64,000 nucleotides of DNA from positions 434,001-498,000 of the forward strand of contig NZ_JBNAGA010000002.1 in the NCBI RefSeq assembly GCF_049800955.1. The letters run 5' to 3'. Positions 44,277 through 52,757 of this stretch are shown piece after piece. Every line of letters starts with the position of its first letter. Within the stretch, counting starts at the first letter, position 1. This DNA is from JAKVBH01 sp049800955 (GTDB taxonomy: Bacteria > Pseudomonadota > Alphaproteobacteria > Rhodobacterales > Rhodobacteraceae). The notes beneath the pieces were generated by a model. That model had not been told where the DNA came from. It saw only the letters and a list, made by a program, of their open reading frames with translations, and did no database searches. Position numbers and translations under genes: made by a program.

Positions 44277-45008
44277 TTAGGTGCGTCGGGCCGCGCGTGC
44301 CAGAACTATGACAGAAACTTCTCCTGCACGTGAAGCCTTTAGCGCCTCAGCGCAGGCATTGAGCGTGGCACCGGAGGTCAGAACGTCATCAACCAGCAAA
44401 ACCGGGCGACCCGCAGCAATACGCCTGCGTTTGCGGGGGTTGACCCTGATTGCGTTGTCTACGGTTTCCTTGCGTTTTTCGTAGTCTTTTCCGTAGAGAT
44501 TTTCGGTCCTTTGAGGACGTTGCAGGAGATCGGCGCTCAAAGGCAGGCCGAGTGTGTCTGAGATGGATTTGGCCAGAAGCGCGGATTGATTGTAGCGACG
44601 CTTGGCAAGCCGCGTCCAATGCAGCGGCACGGGCACGATAAGGGTGTTTGGTGTGAGCAAAGGCTCTGCCGCGCGGGCCATCCATGTCCCGGCCGTGCGC
44701 GCGACATCGTAGCGGTCGCCGTGTTTCAGAGCGAGCACCAGGGATCTGCCGTTATCGGCGTAGCTCAGGGCCGCGCGGCCTCGGTCCCATTTGCGTGGAA
44801 ACTGAAGGCATTCGTCGCATTTGATACCGTCTTCCGCGACGCCGGGTTGCGGGACACCGCAGACATCGCACACGGCGCCTCCCAGAAACGGCGTCTGCCC
44901 CCAGCAGGATCCGCACAGGCCGAACTCTGTTTCGACGCCGGCGCGACAAATCAGGCATTCGGGAGGGTAGACCGCTCGCAACGCCGTTTGCACAAGTGAC
45001 ATCACCAT
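44277..45008 (-). CDS. ComF family phosphoribosyltransferase-like protein
   Basis: 243-aa protein. An N-terminal zinc ribbon (CLICRAG, CGSC, CDVCG, CDEC) is followed by a phosphoribosyltransferase domain with PRPP loop VLLVDDVLTSGATLNAC near the C-terminus. ComF proteins are tied to DNA uptake in competent bacteria, but roles elsewhere are unclear. Starts at 45008 or 45002 are both possible; neither has a clear ribosome site. The 5' end is divergent from the methyltransferase gene with only 14 bp between start codons. Confidence 0.9.
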   Translation of the reverse strand: MVMSLVQTALRAVYPPECLICRAGVETEFGLCGSCWGQTPFLGGAVCDVCGVPQPGVAEDGIKCDECLQFPRKWDRGRAALSYADNGRSLVLALKHGDRYDVARTAGTWMARAAEPLLTPNTLIVPVPLHWTRLAKRRYNQSALLAKSISDTLGLPLSADLLQRPQRTENLYGKDYEKRKETVDNAIRVNPRKRRRIAAGRPVLLVDDVLTSGATLNACAEALKASRAGEVSVIVLARAARRT

Positions 45009-45022
45009 TCTATCTGTGCCCC

Positions 45023-45835
45023 ATGACCCAACAGGCCCCCAAATTGACCGACCGTACGGCGCTGCTCCGCAACCGCGCCCGCGCCTCGACGTTCTTCCTG
45101 CAAGAAGAAGCGCGCGACGAGCTTCAAGATCGTCTGGAAATGGTTAACAGGACCTTTACCAAGCCCGCGATTGTGACTGGTTTTCCCGACCTGTGGCGCA
45201 ATGGGTTTGCTCAAGCGACCTTGGTTGAAGATGACGATACGCTAGCGCTTGAGCAAGCGGCGCATGATCTCGTCATCCATAGCCTGTCTCTGCATTGGGC
45301 TGATGATCCGATTGGCCAGATCATCCAGTGTTGCCGTGCTTTGCGGCCTGATGGACTGTTTTTCGGCGCTTTTCTCGGCGGGCAAACGCTTCATGAACTG
45401 CGGTCCTGTTTGGCGCAGGCCGAAGCGGATCTGACAGGCGGACTCTCGCCGCGCGTGGCGCCCATGACCGATGTGCGCGATGCAGGCGCGCTTCTGCAAC
45501 GCGCCGGTTTGGCGTTGCCTGTCGCGGATGTTTTGCCACTTCGGGTCAGTTATGACTCCGCCTTTGCGCTCATGCGTGATCTTCGCGCCATGGGCGAGGG
45601 CAACGCGTTGAGCCAGCGGCTGCGCAGGCCCACGCGCCGCGCGATTTTTGACCGCGCGGCCGAGATGTACCGAGAGGTATTTGCCGATGCCGATCGCATA
45701 GTGGCAACTTTCGAAATCATCGTTCTCACGGGTTGGGCGCCGGCGGAAAACCAGCAGAAACCCTTGCGTCCGGGCAGCGCCAAGGCGCGGTTGTCTGAGG
45801 CACTTGGGACGCATGAAACGCCCTTGAAAGATTGA
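45023..45835 (+). CDS. SAM-dependent methyltransferase-like protein (BioC/NDUFAF5-like)
   Basis: 270-aa protein. It begins LTDRTALLRNRARASTFFLQEEARDELQDRLEMVNRTF, the pattern of alphaproteobacterial homologues of the complex I assembly factor NDUFAF5. The central DLVIHSLSLHWADDPIGQI and ALRPDGLFFGAFLGG are post-core methyltransferase strands, but the glycine-rich SAM motif I is weak (AIVTGFPDLWRNG), so activity is uncertain. It may act in respiratory complex I maturation (inference from family). Confidence 0.78.
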   Translation: MTQQAPKLTDRTALLRNRARASTFFLQEEARDELQDRLEMVNRTFTKPAIVTGFPDLWRNGFAQATLVEDDDTLALEQAAHDLVIHSLSLHWADDPIGQIIQCCRALRPDGLFFGAFLGGQTLHELRSCLAQAEADLTGGLSPRVAPMTDVRDAGALLQRAGLALPVADVLPLRVSYDSAFALMRDLRAMGEGNALSQRLRRPTRRAIFDRAAEMYREVFADADRIVATFEIIVLTGWAPAENQQKPLRPGSAKARLSEALGTHETPLKD

Positions 45836-45892
45836 CCTCGGCGCTTGGTCGCTTATGTGTCTGGCAAAGCTAACGCATCATGGGACCTCATT

Positions 45893-46963
45893 ATGCTGGA
45901 TACGACCAAGGGTCTGACATGCCCTGTGCATGCGCCGTCTGACCACCCGAAACTGCCTGCGGAAAAAGTGGGTGTCTTGTTGGCCAATCTCGGTACGCCG
46001 GATGGAACAGATTACTGGTCCATGCGCCGTTATCTGAACGAGTTCCTGTCCGACAAGCGGGTGATTGATTACAGCGCCTTCATTTGGCAGCCCTTGTTGC
46101 AGCTGATCATTCTGTCCAAGCGGCCGTTCAGCTCTGGCGCGGCCTACAAGTCGATCTGGAATGAAGAGGCCAACGAGAGCCCCTTGATGACCATCACCAA
46201 GGAGCAGACCGCCAAGATCACGGCGCGGATGGCGGAAACCTACGGCGATCAGGTCATGGTTGATTTCTGCATGCGATACGGCAATCCATCGACGCCTTCG
46301 AAAGTGCGGGCCATGGTCGAGGCAGGATGCTCCAAGATTCTCTTTTTCCCGCTGTACCCGCATTACGCAGGCGCGACGTCCGCCACAGCGAACGATCAGT
46401 TTTTCCGGTCCTTGATGAAGGAAAAGTGGCAACCGACGGCACGGGTGGTCGATCCGTATTACGCCCACCCCCTCTACATCGAAGCTTTGGCGCAATCGGT
46501 TGAGCGCGCTTATGCGGCCATGGAGACCAAGCCCGATGTGCTCGTGGCATCATACCATGGTGTGCCCAAGCGCTACCTTATGGAAGGTGATCCCTATCAC
46601 TGCCAATGCCAGAAGACATCTCGCCTGCTGAAAGAGCGTCTGGGTTGGTCTGACACGGATATCGTGACCACGTTCCAATCCCGCTTTGGTCCTGAGGAAT
46701 GGCTCAAGCCTTACACGGTGGAAGAGGTGGCCCGGCTGGCGGAAGAAGACGGCAAGAAGAATATTGCCGTGATCGCGCCCGCATTTTCGGCCGATTGCAT
46801 CGAGACGCTTGAAGAGATCAACGAAGAGATCAAGGAAAGCTTCGAAGAAGCGGGCGGTGAGCACTTCACCTATATCCCCTGTCTGAATGCCGATGACGCT
46901 CATATCGATGCACTCAGCGCCGTGATCGGGGAAAACCTCGGCGGTTGGCTTCCACATTCCTGA
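45893..46963 (+). CDS. hemH: Ferrochelatase
   Basis: 356-aa enzyme inserting Fe2+ into protoporphyrin IX, the last step of haem synthesis. Visible signatures are VLLANLGTPDG, FPLYPHYAGATS, the active-site histidine in ASYHGVPKRY (about 218-227), and the metal-channel glutamate in APAFSADCIETLEEI. Two Cys in YHCQCQKT could serve a [2Fe-2S]-like site, but this is not certain. In a phototroph it competes with Mg-chelatase for the same porphyrin. A strong terminator follows at once. Confidence 0.95.
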   Translation: MLDTTKGLTCPVHAPSDHPKLPAEKVGVLLANLGTPDGTDYWSMRRYLNEFLSDKRVIDYSAFIWQPLLQLIILSKRPFSSGAAYKSIWNEEANESPLMTITKEQTAKITARMAETYGDQVMVDFCMRYGNPSTPSKVRAMVEAGCSKILFFPLYPHYAGATSATANDQFFRSLMKEKWQPTARVVDPYYAHPLYIEALAQSVERAYAAMETKPDVLVASYHGVPKRYLMEGDPYHCQCQKTSRLLKERLGWSDTDIVTTFQSRFGPEEWLKPYTVEEVARLAEEDGKKNIAVIAPAFSADCIETLEEINEEIKESFEEAGGEHFTYIPCLNADDAHIDALSAVIGENLGGWLPHS

Positions 46964-46981
46964 TCTAGACGGATGGAACAA

Positions 46982-47011
46982 AAAAACGGCGCCGAAAATG
47001 GCGCCGTTTTT
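46982..47011. terminator. Bidirectional intrinsic terminator after hemH
   Basis: A 12-bp perfect inverted repeat AAAAACGGCGCC-gaaaat-GGCGCCGTTTTT lies 18 bp after the hemH stop. It gives T-runs on both strands, so it can end both hemH and the convergent small exported-protein gene that stops at 47034. Confidence 0.9.
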
Positions 47012-47033
47012 CGTCAAGTAATTCCGTTTGGAA

Positions 47034-47231
47034 TTAGTTGTTGGACGATGCTGCGGCAACGACCAGAGCAAGCAGAACCAACGGGACGATGATGCCCGCG
47101 GAAGAAGATGCTTGTGTTGTTTCTTCAACGATGACCGGAGCTTCCATCATGACGTCGTCTTTGGCGTAGGAGCCAGCGAACGCGGTCGAAGCAGCTGCAG
47201 TCAGCGCGGCAGCGAGTGCGAGTTTTTTCAT
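47034..47231 (-). CDS. Small exported protein with C-terminal hydrophobic segment
   Basis: 65-aa protein with a signal peptide (KKLALAAALTAAASTAFA, cleavage after about residue 19), a short acidic middle (APVIVEETT) and a terminal membrane helix (AGIIVPLVLLALVVAAAS). It probably ends up in the inner membrane facing the periplasm. An AGGATATACT-type ribosome site (GGAGGA) lies just upstream of the ATG. Function is unknown; I recognise no domain. Confidence 0.8.
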   Translation of the reverse strand: MKKLALAAALTAAASTAFAGSYAKDDVMMEAPVIVEETTQASSSAGIIVPLVLLALVVAAASSNN

Positions 47232-47381
47232 AGTATATCCTCCAGATATTTACCTGCCGCCCGCAAAGTACGGTCCACGTACAGGCACCCAAGACTTACC
47301 TCGTGTGTTTTTCTAATCAGCAAACAGCGTTGATTGCAAACCGATCTTTGCAGATTTGAGCCGCTGTCCGCTTGTGTGTCG

Positions 47382-47966
47382 TCAAATAAGCAACACTTGT
47401 GTGCCGACTTTGGCCATACCGAAAAGCTGAGCAATATGCTCATTGTACAGACCGATACATCCATTGGATGATCTGCGCCCGATTTTTCGCGTATCGTGTG
47501 TGCCGTGGATGCGGTAATACGTCCAGCTCAGGTAAAGCGCGTGTGTTCCCAAAGGATTATCCGGACCAGGGCCAACAAAGTCCGGCCATTCAGGGTTTCG
47601 GATTTTCATCGCAGGCGTGGGACGCCAGCTCGGACCTTCGACTTTTCGCACGACACTGGTTCGGCCACGCCGGGTCAGATCTTCTGTCAAAGGGACGGAA
47701 GAGGGGAAGAGATGGTATGCGCCATCCTCCTGCCAGTAGTGCAAGGCGCGGCTGTCGATATCGACGAGAATCGCCCCGTTATCGAGGTTCGTAAAGTAAG
47801 GTCGCCAATCCAACGTCCGGAAACTGGAGATGTTGCGGCGCACCGCACGAGAGATTGTGCGTTCCAATTCAACGGTTTCATCGCCGGATTGTGCCAGCGC
47901 TGGTGCTCCGATCATCGCGGCTGCACCTGTGACAAAGGCGCGTCGATTTACTTTGAGGTCACTCAT
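47382..47966 (-). CDS. L,D-transpeptidase (YkuD) with Tat signal
   Basis: 194-aa envelope enzyme. The N-terminus has a twin-arginine signal (NRRAFVTGAAAMIGAPALA, 7-25). The YkuD domain ends with HGTHDTRKIGRRSSNGCIGLYNEH, the exact His...SxGC(I/V)R-like active site with the catalytic cysteine. The start at 47966 has GGAGGG 5 bases upstream; an open frame continues upstream without homology. It resembles ErfK/YbiS-type proteins that build 3-3 cross-links or attach outer-membrane lipoproteins. Confidence 0.9.
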   Translation of the reverse strand: MSDLKVNRRAFVTGAAAMIGAPALAQSGDETVELERTISRAVRRNISSFRTLDWRPYFTNLDNGAILVDIDSRALHYWQEDGAYHLFPSSVPLTEDLTRRGRTSVVRKVEGPSWRPTPAMKIRNPEWPDFVGPGPDNPLGTHALYLSWTYYRIHGTHDTRKIGRRSSNGCIGLYNEHIAQLFGMAKVGTQVLLI

Positions 47967-48131
47967 AGGGCCCTCCATCATCATGACTTCTCGTATTTGT
48001 GAATGTGATAGTGCGCGAAAGACGCAGTCGCAAATCAAACAAGCGTTAAGTTGCTCGAACCGCAGCAACTGGGTTTGAAAGGCCACGGCTTTCTCGGTAA
48101 CGCTGCACAAAACAGAGGATTGGCGCGAGCG

Positions 48132-48755
48132 ATGCTGCGATTTCTTACTTTGATGATCATTCTGGTGACCGGTTTGTCCGCTTGCGCGCCGCAAGCACCC
48201 GCGCCGACCTTGGGCCCGGATGGTTTGCCATTGCCCAAGCTTTATCGCATCGCGCCGGGATCTGAGGGTCGCATTCAGTTTCGTGTTCTCGATTCGGTGA
48301 ATTCTCTGCGTCAGGCCGCAGGCGTAGCGTCTGTTTCGCTGAATGCTCAGCTGAATGCTGCTGCGGCGACTCATGCCCGGGATATGTCCGTGCAAAACCG
48401 GCCGTGGCATTTCGGGTCTGATGGATCGTCTCCCATCGATCGGGTGCGGCGTGTTGGGTATTCCGGCCGGTTGATCGGTGAGGCCATCTCGGAAACCTAC
48501 GAGACCGAAGTGCAGACGCTCGCGGCCTGGATGGATGAAGAGGGCACGCACCGCATCATCATGTCGCCAGATGCGACACAAATGGGCTTTGCCTTCTTTC
48601 AGGAGCAGAACGGCAAGATTTGGTGGACGCTGATCATGGGCGGGCCAAACAGTTTGCCCGCGCCAACCCCTTTGCTCGGTGCCGAGAGCGCTGTTGGCGA
48701 GACTGGCGTGAATGAAATTGCCACGACGGCAATCGAGCTCAGCGCAGACGGCTGA
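48132..48755 (+). CDS. CAP-domain (SCP-like) lipoprotein
   Basis: 207-aa secreted lipoprotein. The signal peptide ends with lipobox LSAC (Cys18). The CAP domain shows LNAQLNAAAATHARDM, the histidine in RPWHFGSDG and GEAISE with WMDEEGTHRIIM, matching bacterial YkwD-like proteins. The function of the family in bacteria is unknown. It is divergent from the L,D-transpeptidase gene, with 165 bp between start codons. Confidence 0.87.
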   Translation: MLRFLTLMIILVTGLSACAPQAPAPTLGPDGLPLPKLYRIAPGSEGRIQFRVLDSVNSLRQAAGVASVSLNAQLNAAAATHARDMSVQNRPWHFGSDGSSPIDRVRRVGYSGRLIGEAISETYETEVQTLAAWMDEEGTHRIIMSPDATQMGFAFFQEQNGKIWWTLIMGGPNSLPAPTPLLGAESAVGETGVNEIATTAIELSADG

Positions 48756-48813
48756 GTCTTGGGAGACAGGCCTCACGTCCGAGGACGCGAGGCCTGTTCG
48801 TTGATCACAACAA

Positions 48814-49281
48814 TTAGTTGACGGTTTTTGCGTCCACGACGTCCTTATCGAGAGACGGGCCTTTCGCGATCTCGATCCGGCGCGGCTTGAGCGCTTCCGG
48901 AATTTCGCGCTGCAGATCAATGTGCAGCATGCCGTCCGTATGGCTGGCCCCGGTGACCCGCACATGATCGGCAAGGTGGAAGCGGCGCTCGAAGGCGCGG
49001 GTCGCGATGCCACGATGCAGGTAGGCGCGCTCTGCATCATCAGCAGGTTTGCGCCCGGTCACAACGAGGGCTTGCTCCTTCACATCGACGGAGAGGTCAC
49101 TGTCGGAAAAACCGGCGACGGCAATCGAGATACGATACTCGTCTTCAGCGGTTTTTTCGATGTTGTAAGGCGGATATGTCTGGTGGCCGGTTTCGGTGGA
49201 CAGAACCCTGTCCATCATGTCGGCAAGTGTGTCAAAACCGACGGTTGCACGATACAGCGGTGCAAGATCAAAACTACGCAT
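48814..49281 (-). CDS. Small heat-shock protein Hsp20 (IbpA-like)
   Basis: 155-aa holdase chaperone. A hydrophobic N-terminal arm (RSFDLAPLYRATVGFDTLADMMDR) precedes an alpha-crystallin domain (about 30-140) with IAVAGFSDSDLSVDV, LHRGIATRAFERRFHLADHV and LHIDLQREIPEALKPRRIEI, the latter carrying an IxI-like tail. GGAGG lies 7 bases before the ATG. Two hairpins lie in the 130 bp upstream and could be heat-sensitive control elements. Confidence 0.93.
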   Translation of the reverse strand: MRSFDLAPLYRATVGFDTLADMMDRVLSTETGHQTYPPYNIEKTAEDEYRISIAVAGFSDSDLSVDVKEQALVVTGRKPADDAERAYLHRGIATRAFERRFHLADHVRVTGASHTDGMLHIDLQREIPEALKPRRIEIAKGPSLDKDVVDAKTVN

Positions 49282-49315
49282 TGGATACCTCCGTTGAGCG
49301 TTTCCATATATCTGC

Positions 49316-49370
49316 GCATCCCCCAAACGGGGCGATGCGATCTAGAACCGGGCCCATCCTTGGCGCCCGG
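49316..49370 (-). promoter_or_regulatory. Tandem hairpins upstream of hsp20 (possible RNA thermometer or terminator)
   Basis: Between the protease stop and the hsp20 start, two strong inverted repeats occur. GCATCCCCC-aaac-GGGGcGATGC is at 49316-49338 and CCGGGC...GCCCGG at 49348-49370. They lie 35-90 bases before the hsp20 ATG. Alphaproteobacterial hsp20 genes are often under ROSE thermometers, but here the hairpins do not themselves cover the ribosome site and the ROSE core UUGCU is not seen. The upstream one may serve the protease transcript. Confidence 0.35.
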
Positions 49371-49411
49371 GTACATCAGATGTGGGAAAGCATTTGAGAG
49401 GTTTCAAGCCC

Positions 49412-50194
49412 TCAGGGTTTGACGAATTTCGCCCCGGTCGCGTTGCGCTCCGCCGAGCTTTGAAAGCGGCTGCGAGAGGCCATTTCAACGCGTAGCACCT
49501 GAAGCGGGCTTTCCAGTGCCGTGCCCAGGGAGACAGGTGTGCCATTGGCTTCCGCCTTGGCAGAGACAACGGAGACAATCCGCGGCTCGCCATCAAGGAA
49601 TGAGAAGACAGGCGCGCCCGACGAGCCGAAATCGACATCGCAAGACATGACCAGCACGCCATGCTGGCGCGCCATAACGCGACACATTTCCTGCAGAGAC
49701 GGGACATCCGCGCGGTTGTGCGCATAAGAGACGACACCGACCCGCTCGCCGTCCCGTGGGCGCATGTCTGTCGCGAAGGGGCGGACTTCTGTTGTTCGGA
49801 TCGGCTGGACCAGCTTGAGAAGTGCTACATCATTGCGCACGCGTCCCTCATGGGCGGCGGCAGCGTAATCGTAGTCCGGATGAACCACGGCGTCTCCAAC
49901 CCAGCGATAGGCGGAGGCGCGGCCATTGCGCCACCCCGCCCGAAACTCGATTTCTGTTTCGTCAATTTGTGCGCCGGTCGTGGGGTCAAACAAACAATGC
50001 GCCGCGGTCAGAACGAGATCTTCCTCGATTAGAGCGCCTGTGCAAAAGCCGGTGCCATCAATATCGAGCCGACCAACAGCCTCCCATCCCCGGCCCTCAT
50101 CGCCTGTGTTGAGCTTGCGCAATCCGGTGTCGTCCGCCGTCACGAAGGAGGCGAGCATCAGACTTGCAAAACCAACGAAAATTGCACGTTTCAT
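49412..50194 (-). CDS. Secreted trypsin-like serine protease
   Basis: About 260-aa S1-family protease. A signal peptide (KRAIFVGFASLMLASFVTA, cleavage near residue 20) is followed by the catalytic triad His66 (VLTAAHC), Asp122 (RNDVALLKL) and Ser192 (DFGSSGAPVF). The Cys pairs C51-C67 and C171-C185 are suited to disulfides. The pattern is the V8/glutamyl-endopeptidase-like group of S1. The start at 50194 puts MKR directly before the hydrophobic core; 50209 is possible. It probably cleaves proteins in the periplasm or outside the cell. No chaperone or inhibitor gene is adjacent. Confidence 0.88.
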   Translation of the reverse strand: MKRAIFVGFASLMLASFVTADDTGLRKLNTGDEGRGWEAVGRLDIDGTGFCTGALIEEDLVLTAAHCLFDPTTGAQIDETEIEFRAGWRNGRASAYRWVGDAVVHPDYDYAAAAHEGRVRNDVALLKLVQPIRTTEVRPFATDMRPRDGERVGVVSYAHNRADVPSLQEMCRVMARQHGVLVMSCDVDFGSSGAPVFSFLDGEPRIVSVVSAKAEANGTPVSLGTALESPLQVLRVEMASRSRFQSSAERNATGAKFVKP

Positions 50195-50261
50195 TCTAAT
50201 CGCATTCATGAGGGCACGCAGTAGCGATCAGTTTAGGCAAAATTTGGGCGAATTTGCAGGG

Positions 50262-51584
50262 TTAGCGTAAAATTGGCACAGCATCTGCGGCTTTTGCGCC
50301 TTCTTTCATGGCCGGAGGTATTGGACCACCGCTGGCCCAATCCAGAAGCTCAACGGTGTGCACAATGGGAAGATCTGTGGCAGATCCGATTTGCATCATG
50401 CACCCGATGTTGCCCGCTGCAATGACGTCGGGTTTCACGGCTTCCAAAGTGCGGACCTTGCGTTCCTTGAGTTTACCGGAAATCTCGGGCTGCATCAGGT
50501 TGTAGGTTCCCGCAGAGCCACAACACAGATGTGCGTCTGCCGGTTCCGCCACACGGAACCCCGCCCGTTTCAGAAGAGTCTTGGGATGCGTCTTGATTTG
50601 TTGGCCATGCTGAAGCGAGCAGGCGGCATGATAGGCAACGGTCATATCCCGTGGCGTGCCTTCGGGCAGATCCAGTTGCATCAGAACTTCCGAGATATCC
50701 ATGGCGATCTCGGAGACACGATGCGCCTCCTGAGCAAGATCCGTGGTGCGGAACATATGACCGTAATCCTTGACGGTGGTTCCGCAGCCGGAGGTGTTGA
50801 TCACAATCGCGTCGAGGCCATCTCCGTCCATCTCGCGCGTCCAGGCGCGGATATTTTTGGCGGCGGTCCCGTGGCTCTCCGCTGTTTTACCCATGTGATG
50901 GGTCAATGCTCCGCAACAGCCGGCCCCATCGGCCACGACGACTTCGCAGCCAAGCCGCGTCAGCAGACGGATCGTGGCATCGTTAATGTCGGTGTTCAGC
51001 GCTTTCTGGGCGCATCCTGTCATGAGCGCGACGCGCTTTCGTTTGGGTGCAGCTGGCGGAAAGCTCTGGGGATCATCGTTGCGGCTTACGGGAGGAATGG
51101 TCTTCGGGGCCATTGCGAGCATTGCCTTGAGCCGCGCATCCGGGATCAAGGGAGCAAAAGGTTTGCCGATTTTGGCCAGCAGCAACGCCACGCGAAAGCG
51201 CATCGGAAAAGGCAGGATCCGCGCGAGGATCCAGCGCAGAGCCCGATCAGACCACGGCCTGTCATAGTGCCTCTCGATATATTCCCGTGCGTGATCAACG
51301 AGATGCATGTAGTGAACGCCCGAAGGGCATGTCGTCATGCAGGCAAGGCATGACAGACAACGATCAATATGCTTGACCGTTTTCTCGTCGGGCTTGCGCT
51401 CGTTTTCGAGCATGTCCTTGATCAGGTAAATACGCCCGCGCGGGCTATCGAGCTCATCGCCCAGGACCTGATAGGTCGGGCAGGTTGCCGTGCAGAAACC
51501 GCAATGCACGCAGGCGCGCAAGACCTCATTGGCGCGCGCCGTGCCGGGGTCTTTCAGCTGATCTTCGGTGAAGGTCGTTTGCAT
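50262..51584 (-). CDS. glcF: Glycolate oxidase iron-sulfur subunit
   Basis: 440-aa Fe-S subunit of glycolate dehydrogenase (glycolate to glyoxylate). Two ferredoxin-type clusters are visible: Cys25, Cys28, Cys31, Cys35 (CVHCGFCTATC) and Cys76, Cys79, Cys82, Cys86 (CLSCLACMTTC). Two CCG domains follow (AGCCGALTHH, LCCGSAGTYN). It passes electrons to the quinone pool. It is the last gene of the minus-strand glcDEF run, 4 bp after glcE. Confidence 0.95.
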   Translation of the reverse strand: MQTTFTEDQLKDPGTARANEVLRACVHCGFCTATCPTYQVLGDELDSPRGRIYLIKDMLENERKPDEKTVKHIDRCLSCLACMTTCPSGVHYMHLVDHAREYIERHYDRPWSDRALRWILARILPFPMRFRVALLLAKIGKPFAPLIPDARLKAMLAMAPKTIPPVSRNDDPQSFPPAAPKRKRVALMTGCAQKALNTDINDATIRLLTRLGCEVVVADGAGCCGALTHHMGKTAESHGTAAKNIRAWTREMDGDGLDAIVINTSGCGTTVKDYGHMFRTTDLAQEAHRVSEIAMDISEVLMQLDLPEGTPRDMTVAYHAACSLQHGQQIKTHPKTLLKRAGFRVAEPADAHLCCGSAGTYNLMQPEISGKLKERKVRTLEAVKPDVIAAGNIGCMMQIGSATDLPIVHTVELLDWASGGPIPPAMKEGAKAADAVPILR

Positions 51585-51588
51585 GGTC

Positions 51589-52734
51589 CTACCCCATCAA
51601 GCCGGGGTTCAAGAGTCCCCGGGGATCAAATTGCGCCCGCAAGCCTGCGGAAATCTTTGCGACAACCGGGTTCTCCGGCTCGAAAATCGGTACGGCCTCT
51701 TTCAGTTCAGCACTGCCACGCATGAGAGTTGCGTGGCCGCCGAGCGATTGGGTTGCGCGGCGCACGGCTTGCGCTTGGGCCAGATCGTTGCCCTCAAAGC
51801 GCACCCAGACGAGCCCACCGCCCCAATCATAGAGACAAGAGATCGCGTGGCCCTCCGCGCGCAACATCTCTGTTAAGCGCGGGCCATCGGAGGGTTTGAC
51901 CGAAACGCGCCAGAGCGCACCGGGCCCCGCCATCGGCGTCACATCCCGCATGTGTTGCCACAGCGCGGCGCTGGCGTCGTCTTCATGGATTTCGCAACCC
52001 GGCAAAAGCGTGTCCGTCAGTTGCTCGCTGCGGTAGGCCACCGACTCGCTCAGGCCTTCGATTCGCACAAGCGTCAGCGCACCGTCTGCGAGCGTACCAG
52101 CGTCTGCATGGGCCGCACCCGTGACATCAAAGGGCGAGCCAAGCGCGGCGGAGAGTTTTTGCACCGCGCTGTCCGCGTCGAGACCTGCCAGCGCGAGCGT
52201 GCGCTCGGTCTGCGGTTTGGCGAGAACCTTGAAAGATACCTCGGTCAAAATGCCCATGGTGCCCCAGGCGCCGGTCATCAGTTTGACCAGATCGTAGCCC
52301 GTCACGTTTTTCATGACGCGGCCGCCGTTCTTGATGATGCTGCCAGCGCCATCCACGAACCGAACGCCGAGCATATGATCGCGGCAGGCACCTGTCTGGA
52401 TGCGTCGCGGCCCGGATACGTTGGCGGAAACGATTCCCCCAATTGTCGGCGTGCCCGTGGTTCCGAGAACCTGTCGCCAATCTCCGGGCTCAAACGCCAG
52501 ACGCTGGTTTTCGGCGCCAAGCGCGGCCTCGATCTCTGCAAGTGGCGTGCCTGCTTGCGCGACCATTGTAAGCGCACCGGGCTCGTACAAAGTGATGCCA
52601 GAGAGGCCACCGGTATGCACGGGAGTTGCCGCGCCTTGCGTGCCGATGCGGCGCGTGTCCCCGCCTATGACGCGCAGAGGTCCGGATGCCGACAAAACGA
52701 TGTCGGCTAGTTCAGCTTCTGTTTGCGGTGTCAT
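51589..52734 (-). CDS. glcE: Glycolate oxidase FAD-binding subunit GlcE
   Basis: 381-aa FAD-linked subunit. A PCMH-type FAD-binding domain occupies the first ~190 residues (TIGGIVSANVSGPRRIQTGACRD near 115-137, split), followed by a shortened C-terminal cap domain compared with GlcD. It lies between glcD and glcF, with 23 bp and 4 bp spacing, and works with both to oxidise glycolate from photorespiration-like metabolism or algal exudates, a common marine carbon source. Confidence 0.94.
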   Translation of the reverse strand: MTPQTEAELADIVLSASGPLRVIGGDTRRIGTQGAATPVHTGGLSGITLYEPGALTMVAQAGTPLAEIEAALGAENQRLAFEPGDWRQVLGTTGTPTIGGIVSANVSGPRRIQTGACRDHMLGVRFVDGAGSIIKNGGRVMKNVTGYDLVKLMTGAWGTMGILTEVSFKVLAKPQTERTLALAGLDADSAVQKLSAALGSPFDVTGAAHADAGTLADGALTLVRIEGLSESVAYRSEQLTDTLLPGCEIHEDDASAALWQHMRDVTPMAGPGALWRVSVKPSDGPRLTEMLRAEGHAISCLYDWGGGLVWVRFEGNDLAQAQAVRRATQSLGGHATLMRGSAELKEAVPIFEPENPVVAKISAGLRAQFDPRGLLNPGLMG

Positions 52735-52757
52735 CAGGAATACTTTCGAAAGGCGCG

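Noticed and set aside
49316..49338. Firm ROSE-type RNA thermometer call for hsp20
   Set aside because: The conserved UUGCU core next to the ribosome site is not visible and the hairpin does not cover the GGAGG; kept only as a candidate structure.
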